This document shows, piece by piece, positions 60,156 through 64,000 of a DNA stretch of 64,000 bases (positions are counted from its first letter, which is position 1; each line of letters opens with the position of its first letter). Under the pieces are notes generated by a model. It had not been told where the DNA came from, searched no databases, and was given only the letters and a program-made list of their open reading frames with translations. A program made the translations under genes and the position numbers. Origin of the DNA: Brachionus koreanus (Eukaryota > Rotifera > Eurotatoria > Ploima > Brachionidae); assembly GCA_016987375.1 (NCBI GenBank), contig PJRA01000160.1, positions 1,485,089-1,549,088 of the forward strand. Direction: 5' to 3'.

Positions 60156-62756
60156 TCAACAATTTGAATCAAGCATTTGGCTTTGTGATTTTAGCTGAAC
60201 TGTTTGGGTCTTATAAAATCCAGATGTATTATTTATACATGTTTTTCTTGCATTTTTCTCATTAGAACTTGTTTGATTATTTACTGGAGATTCATTGATT
60301 GACTCACGTCCCGAATCAATTGTAACCGAAGAGGAAGCTGAATCGTTAATAATTATAGACTTATTTAAAATATTTAAAGAAAAAAATTTACTTGGATTCA
60401 AATACTTGGTTTTCTCTTCTTCCATTATTTCTCCAATAGTAGAAATAACTGATTTACATGCAGGCAAATTTTTTTTCAATGAGTTCTTATTTTTAGACGA
60501 TTTATATGACCATTTTGTTTTGTCTTTTGCATCTTCATCAGCATTTTTTTCCATTATCTTATTTCTCTTAACTTTAGAATAAATTTGACCATCAACATTT
60601 TCCAATTCATTCTCAACTGAACACTGCTGGAACTTTAAGCTCGCTTCATCATTAGAACTCTCATCGTCATTTATTAAAACTATATTTCTATCAGTCATAA
60701 TTGTCGAAGACATCATCTCGGCTGGCATGCTTGCTTTTGAGCTGACCATTTTAGGGTTATAAGGTGCCGAAATTTTTTGATTCGAAAAAAATGTACTCGG
60801 CATCAACGAAGAAACTTCAGTTATAGACGAGGAACTCAAATAAGAACTTCTATTTAACATAGAATCATCTCTAACAAGAAGTCCTGGTGTTTTTGAAGCT
60901 ATTTCTTCCGAACTTGGACCATTTTCAGCAATTTTTGATCTTTCTTCTAAACTCTTATTTACTGAAATTTTATAGTCTCGATTGCTTCCTAAACTAATAA
61001 TCTTTTCTGAGTTTATAGAACTATTTTGTTTCAAATTGTTTGCACTGTAAACATGATTCCAAAAAAGAATTTTATAATTTGAATCAATTTTAAAGTTCCA
61101 GTTTTCTTTAAATGTCAAGCATATGAGCAGAATAATCCAGACCATGATGAGTCCTATTTCAAGACAAACTTGAGCTAATATCAATGAATCATTTGTGAAC
61201 TTGAAAATAATTATAATCTCGTAAATGAAAAAGGATCTTATGATGCAATAGAAAAGTAAAAGAATGCTGGAAAAAATGTTTTCCCTATATGCTCTTAAAA
61301 AATTCAAATTACATAAGCTATTTGAATTTGTTATTGATGTATTGAAACTGCTTTGTTCACTTGAACTTTTTGGTGAACAATTTGAAATTGTGTCCGACTT
61401 TTCTATGCTTATTTCAGCACAAGTTTTCTCTTGAATGTCCGATAGAAATTCACAATCACGATAATTTTTTCGAATATATTTATTAATATTTTTTTGTAGT
61501 TTTATTTTATGAAAATTAAATTTTCTAAAACCGTATTTGCTAAACAAAAAAACATTAAAAAATAGAAACATAATGCTAATTGTGTAAAATAGAGTCGATA
61601 TTAGATCATGACCATAATCTTGAATTAAATTTACTCCATTGTCATTTTTTATGTTATTTTTATAAGGAAAAAATAGAAAATTGCGCGCAATTACTTTTAA
61701 ATTGTTAGATTTAAGTAGAATTTCAAAAGCTGAATAAGAGTTAGATATGACAAGAATCATCAAAGTAGAAAAGCTTATAAGGAGAAGGGAAAAGGATTTA
61801 GAAGATGACCAAAACGGTTGACAAATTTTGCTTGAAAAAGTAATCAGTGCTATTAGAAAATTTAAATAGTCTAAGCTGATCGTGTTCTCAGAAACTAAAA
61901 ATATCAGCGACGAATGAAAGTTTAGTTGCTGATTGCCATAGCTGAAGACTGTAAAATCATCCTTTGAATTAATTATATCGTTTAGATTATTTTTTTGTAT
62001 TTTCATTTCATTTGATAATTGATTGGAAGATTTTATATTATTTAAATCATAGTTTGGTTTGAACATTTTGAGTCTATTTATAGGTTCTCCAAAAAGGAAA
62101 TCTGATTTTGAGGAAAATATGTCTCCAACAGGCTTATTGCCCAGTTGAATTCTCCTCGAAGATAACTGAACCTCGGCTAGGAGAATACAGAATGAAGACG
62201 TAATGTGAAAAAGAGCTCCTAATGGCAGCAATTGGGTCCAGAATGACGGTCGTGTAAAAAAATAACAGCCCAACATTGGTTTCTGAGAATTTGACTTGGT
62301 CAATTTTTGTTTAGATATTGAAACTGTATTTTCCGAAGATATTGATGATGAACAGGTACTAGAACTAGCTGTATAGTCATTTAAATTTAGCAGTTTAGAT
62401 TTTTTGCTGTCAAAATTGGAGCCTAGTTTAAAACCATCATGAGAATAGATTCCTAGTTTTATTGATCCGATTACAGCATGGACTAGAGTGAAAATAATTG
62501 AGAATGTAATAAGAAAAATGTTTATAATTATTGAATTATTCAGTTTTTGCTGACTGGAACTGATTGGCAGCGATGAAGATGAGTGTGAATATGTTCCAGT
62601 TAAATGCTTCAGTAGCTTTATTCGATTAATAATCAAATAAATTTGCAAAATTAAAATTATTTTATTTAAAAACAAATTGTTTAAAGATGTTAATTTGATT
62701 CGATTTGAAAACGATTTGAATATGGTCATTTTTGATTTACCTTTTTGATTTTTCAT
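60156..62756 (-). CDS. Tincar-like multipass membrane protein, intronless
   Basis: Single-exon frame of 866 residues. About eight hydrophobic segments lie at residues 26-44, 75-97, 175-196, 296-312, 321-341, 386-407, 495-516 and 527-549, all in the first two thirds. The last 310 residues are Ser/Asn/Lys-rich and presumably cytoplasmic. Segments such as LLPLGALFHITSSFCILLAE and SLDYLNFLIALITF, and the placement of W residues (FKENWNFKI after the last TM), resemble the insect Tincar family as I remember it, which also has eight TMs and a long polar tail. The molecular function of Tincar is not established; in flies it is linked to heart and eye development. An alternative is an unrelated multipass protein of this lineage. 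Confidence 0.55.
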   Translation of the reverse strand: MKNQKGKSKMTIFKSFSNRIKLTSLNNLFLNKIILILQIYLIINRIKLLKHLTGTYSHSSSSLPISSSQQKLNNSIIINIFLITFSIIFTLVHAVIGSIKLGIYSHDGFKLGSNFDSKKSKLLNLNDYTASSSTCSSSISSENTVSISKQKLTKSNSQKPMLGCYFFTRPSFWTQLLPLGALFHITSSFCILLAEVQLSSRRIQLGNKPVGDIFSSKSDFLFGEPINRLKMFKPNYDLNNIKSSNQLSNEMKIQKNNLNDIINSKDDFTVFSYGNQQLNFHSSLIFLVSENTISLDYLNFLIALITFSSKICQPFWSSSKSFSLLLISFSTLMILVISNSYSAFEILLKSNNLKVIARNFLFFPYKNNIKNDNGVNLIQDYGHDLISTLFYTISIMFLFFNVFLFSKYGFRKFNFHKIKLQKNINKYIRKNYRDCEFLSDIQEKTCAEISIEKSDTISNCSPKSSSEQSSFNTSITNSNSLCNLNFLRAYRENIFSSILLLFYCIIRSFFIYEIIIIFKFTNDSLILAQVCLEIGLIMVWIILLICLTFKENWNFKIDSNYKILFWNHVYSANNLKQNSSINSEKIISLGSNRDYKISVNKSLEERSKIAENGPSSEEIASKTPGLLVRDDSMLNRSSYLSSSSITEVSSLMPSTFFSNQKISAPYNPKMVSSKASMPAEMMSSTIMTDRNIVLINDDESSNDEASLKFQQCSVENELENVDGQIYSKVKRNKIMEKNADEDAKDKTKWSYKSSKNKNSLKKNLPACKSVISTIGEIMEEEKTKYLNPSKFFSLNILNKSIIINDSASSSVTIDSGRESINESPVNNQTSSNEKNARKTCINNTSGFYKTQTVQLKSQSQMLDSNC

Positions 62757-64000
62757 AAAATAAATAACATCATAAATTCTAAAAAATATTGCAGTTTTGA
62801 TAAGAAATTTTGAAATTTTACGCCAATTTAATAAAATGAAGAAGAAAAATCATTTTTTTATAATTAGAACAGAAAAGGAAGTGGGCATATTTGAACATAT
62901 TAAGTAACTATAAAACTAATTTTTTTTAATAAATTTTGATTATAATCTTATAATGAATTAAGCCGAGCATTTAAAATATTAAAGCCGTTTCCTTTTAATG
63001 ACTTGGATACCAAAACTAAATAAGACTTAAATTAAAATGCGGCTATAACTTAAAATCATTTATTTATGAATTGATTATCGATTTTTAATGCCTAAAAAAA
63101 CAAATTTTACCACTCAAAAAAAAAAAAAATAACAAAAAAACGTGAGTCAAGAGCAAAAAAAAAGTTAAATCTAATCAAATTAATAACTTGAATTTTGAAA
63201 TATGGTAAAAAATTTGAAATTTGCTCATGCAAAATCGATAATTGATCTAGTTTGTAATTTGAATGCATACAGAAAAGCACACATTTAAAATGACTAATTT
63301 TCAATTTTACCTTTTGACAATAATGAGAATCGATCGTGATAAAAATGAAAAATATTTTTTTAATTTTGATATTCTATTAATGACCATTAAATTGTATTCA
63401 TTTTGTTTTCTTAAATTAAAATATTCTCTTTTTTCTTTCAATTTTTATTAAAATCGTTTTTTAATGACCAATTTTGCAAATAAAAAATTCCGAATAAGAT
63501 TTTTTTTAATTTCTCAAATGTTAGTTATCAAATAACAAATTTTTTATTTTAAACAAAAAAAAATCGCAGAAAAAATTTTCGATATATTTATTTTTATTAA
63601 AAAATGAATTTTACTATATTTGATAGAAATACAGAATTTTTATTTTATAAATGAAGACACTTGTTTTAAAAAAATAAATTTTACTCAAGACCACTTAAAT
63701 CTTTATCTAAATTTCATATTCTACTTAATCACCGTCCAGATAAAAGATAAATAAGAACAAAATGGTACACTTATTAAAATCCTTTGATGACTTGAAACAT
63801 AACTTAGATGAAATTTATCCGCATCAACCTTTCTTAGTTACATTAGAGTACAATGGCTCTTAGAGAAAAGATTTTATCACATAGAGCTTTGGGACATCGG
63901 TTCTTAATTAATTTATGGCTTCATGCAATAAAATCACGGTCTTAAAAAATCAATTAAAAAAACAATTTAGTTTAGTTATTCTAAAATCTAGAATTGTTAG
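62757..64000. other. Intergenic, no gene seen
   Basis: Upstream of the Tincar-like start and up to the window edge. Poly-A tracts and AT-rich sequence; short frames at about 63107-63451 are chance. The last ~250 bases are a little richer in G+C and could begin another feature beyond the window. Confidence 0.45.

Noticed and set aside
60295..60582. Plus-strand 95-codon frame
   Set aside because: Antisense to the Ser-rich tail of the Tincar-like gene.

Overview
This is a very AT-rich eukaryotic nuclear window. Its recognisable genes are animal ones: GLOD4, a class I phosphatidylinositol transfer protein, a CNNM transporter, a KDM2 histone demethylase, an RBR E3 ligase, an N-terminal RASSF protein, two class A GPCRs and a Tincar-like membrane protein. 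Many introns are only 51-55 nt with GT-AG ends, next to a few of 1-2.6 kb. That mix, with the strong AT bias, best fits a small-genome invertebrate; a monogonont (Brachionus-like) rotifer is my guess, but the sequence alone does not prove it. There are no bacterial, operon or CRISPR features.

Layout. 0-6 kb is gene dense: a GPCR (-), GLOD4 (+), a 78-residue one-TM protein (+) and an eight-exon PITP (-). 6-12 kb has no gene I can support, apart from a GC-richer repeat near 9.5-10 kb. 12-15.4 kb holds a four-exon CNNM gene (+). 18.2-24.9 kb holds a six-exon KDM2 gene (+) whose 2.55-kb second intron carries two short DNA transposons. 25.4-25.9 kb is a decayed non-LTR reverse transcriptase, followed by an intronless RBR ligase (26.7-28.3 kb). 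28.3-43.1 kb is a 14.7-kb stretch without any convincing gene. It ends at an intronless RASSF9/10-like gene that is clearly richer in G+C than its surroundings. 45-56 kb contains repeats, a second GPCR (-) and a second decayed retrotransposon. 56.5-59.9 kb is an unusual block: a roughly 450-bp near-identical inverted duplication carrying a Tyr/Pro-rich coding segment, a JAZ-type zinc finger, and several small coding pieces I cannot name. 60.2-62.8 kb is the eight-TM Tincar-like gene (-).

The genes are independent loci, not a pathway. The observations most worth following are the inverted duplication at 56.5-58.2 kb, two copies of a TTAA-flanked element with the same 19-bp ends that are both interrupted by assembly gaps, a KDM2 that ends without an F-box/LRR region, an 8-nt microexon in PITP, and an RBR ligase whose RING2 keeps the catalytic cysteine but has lost its second zinc-binding half. 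Exon boundaries were set by eye from GT-AG sites, reading frame and remembered family conservation; no transcript data were available.
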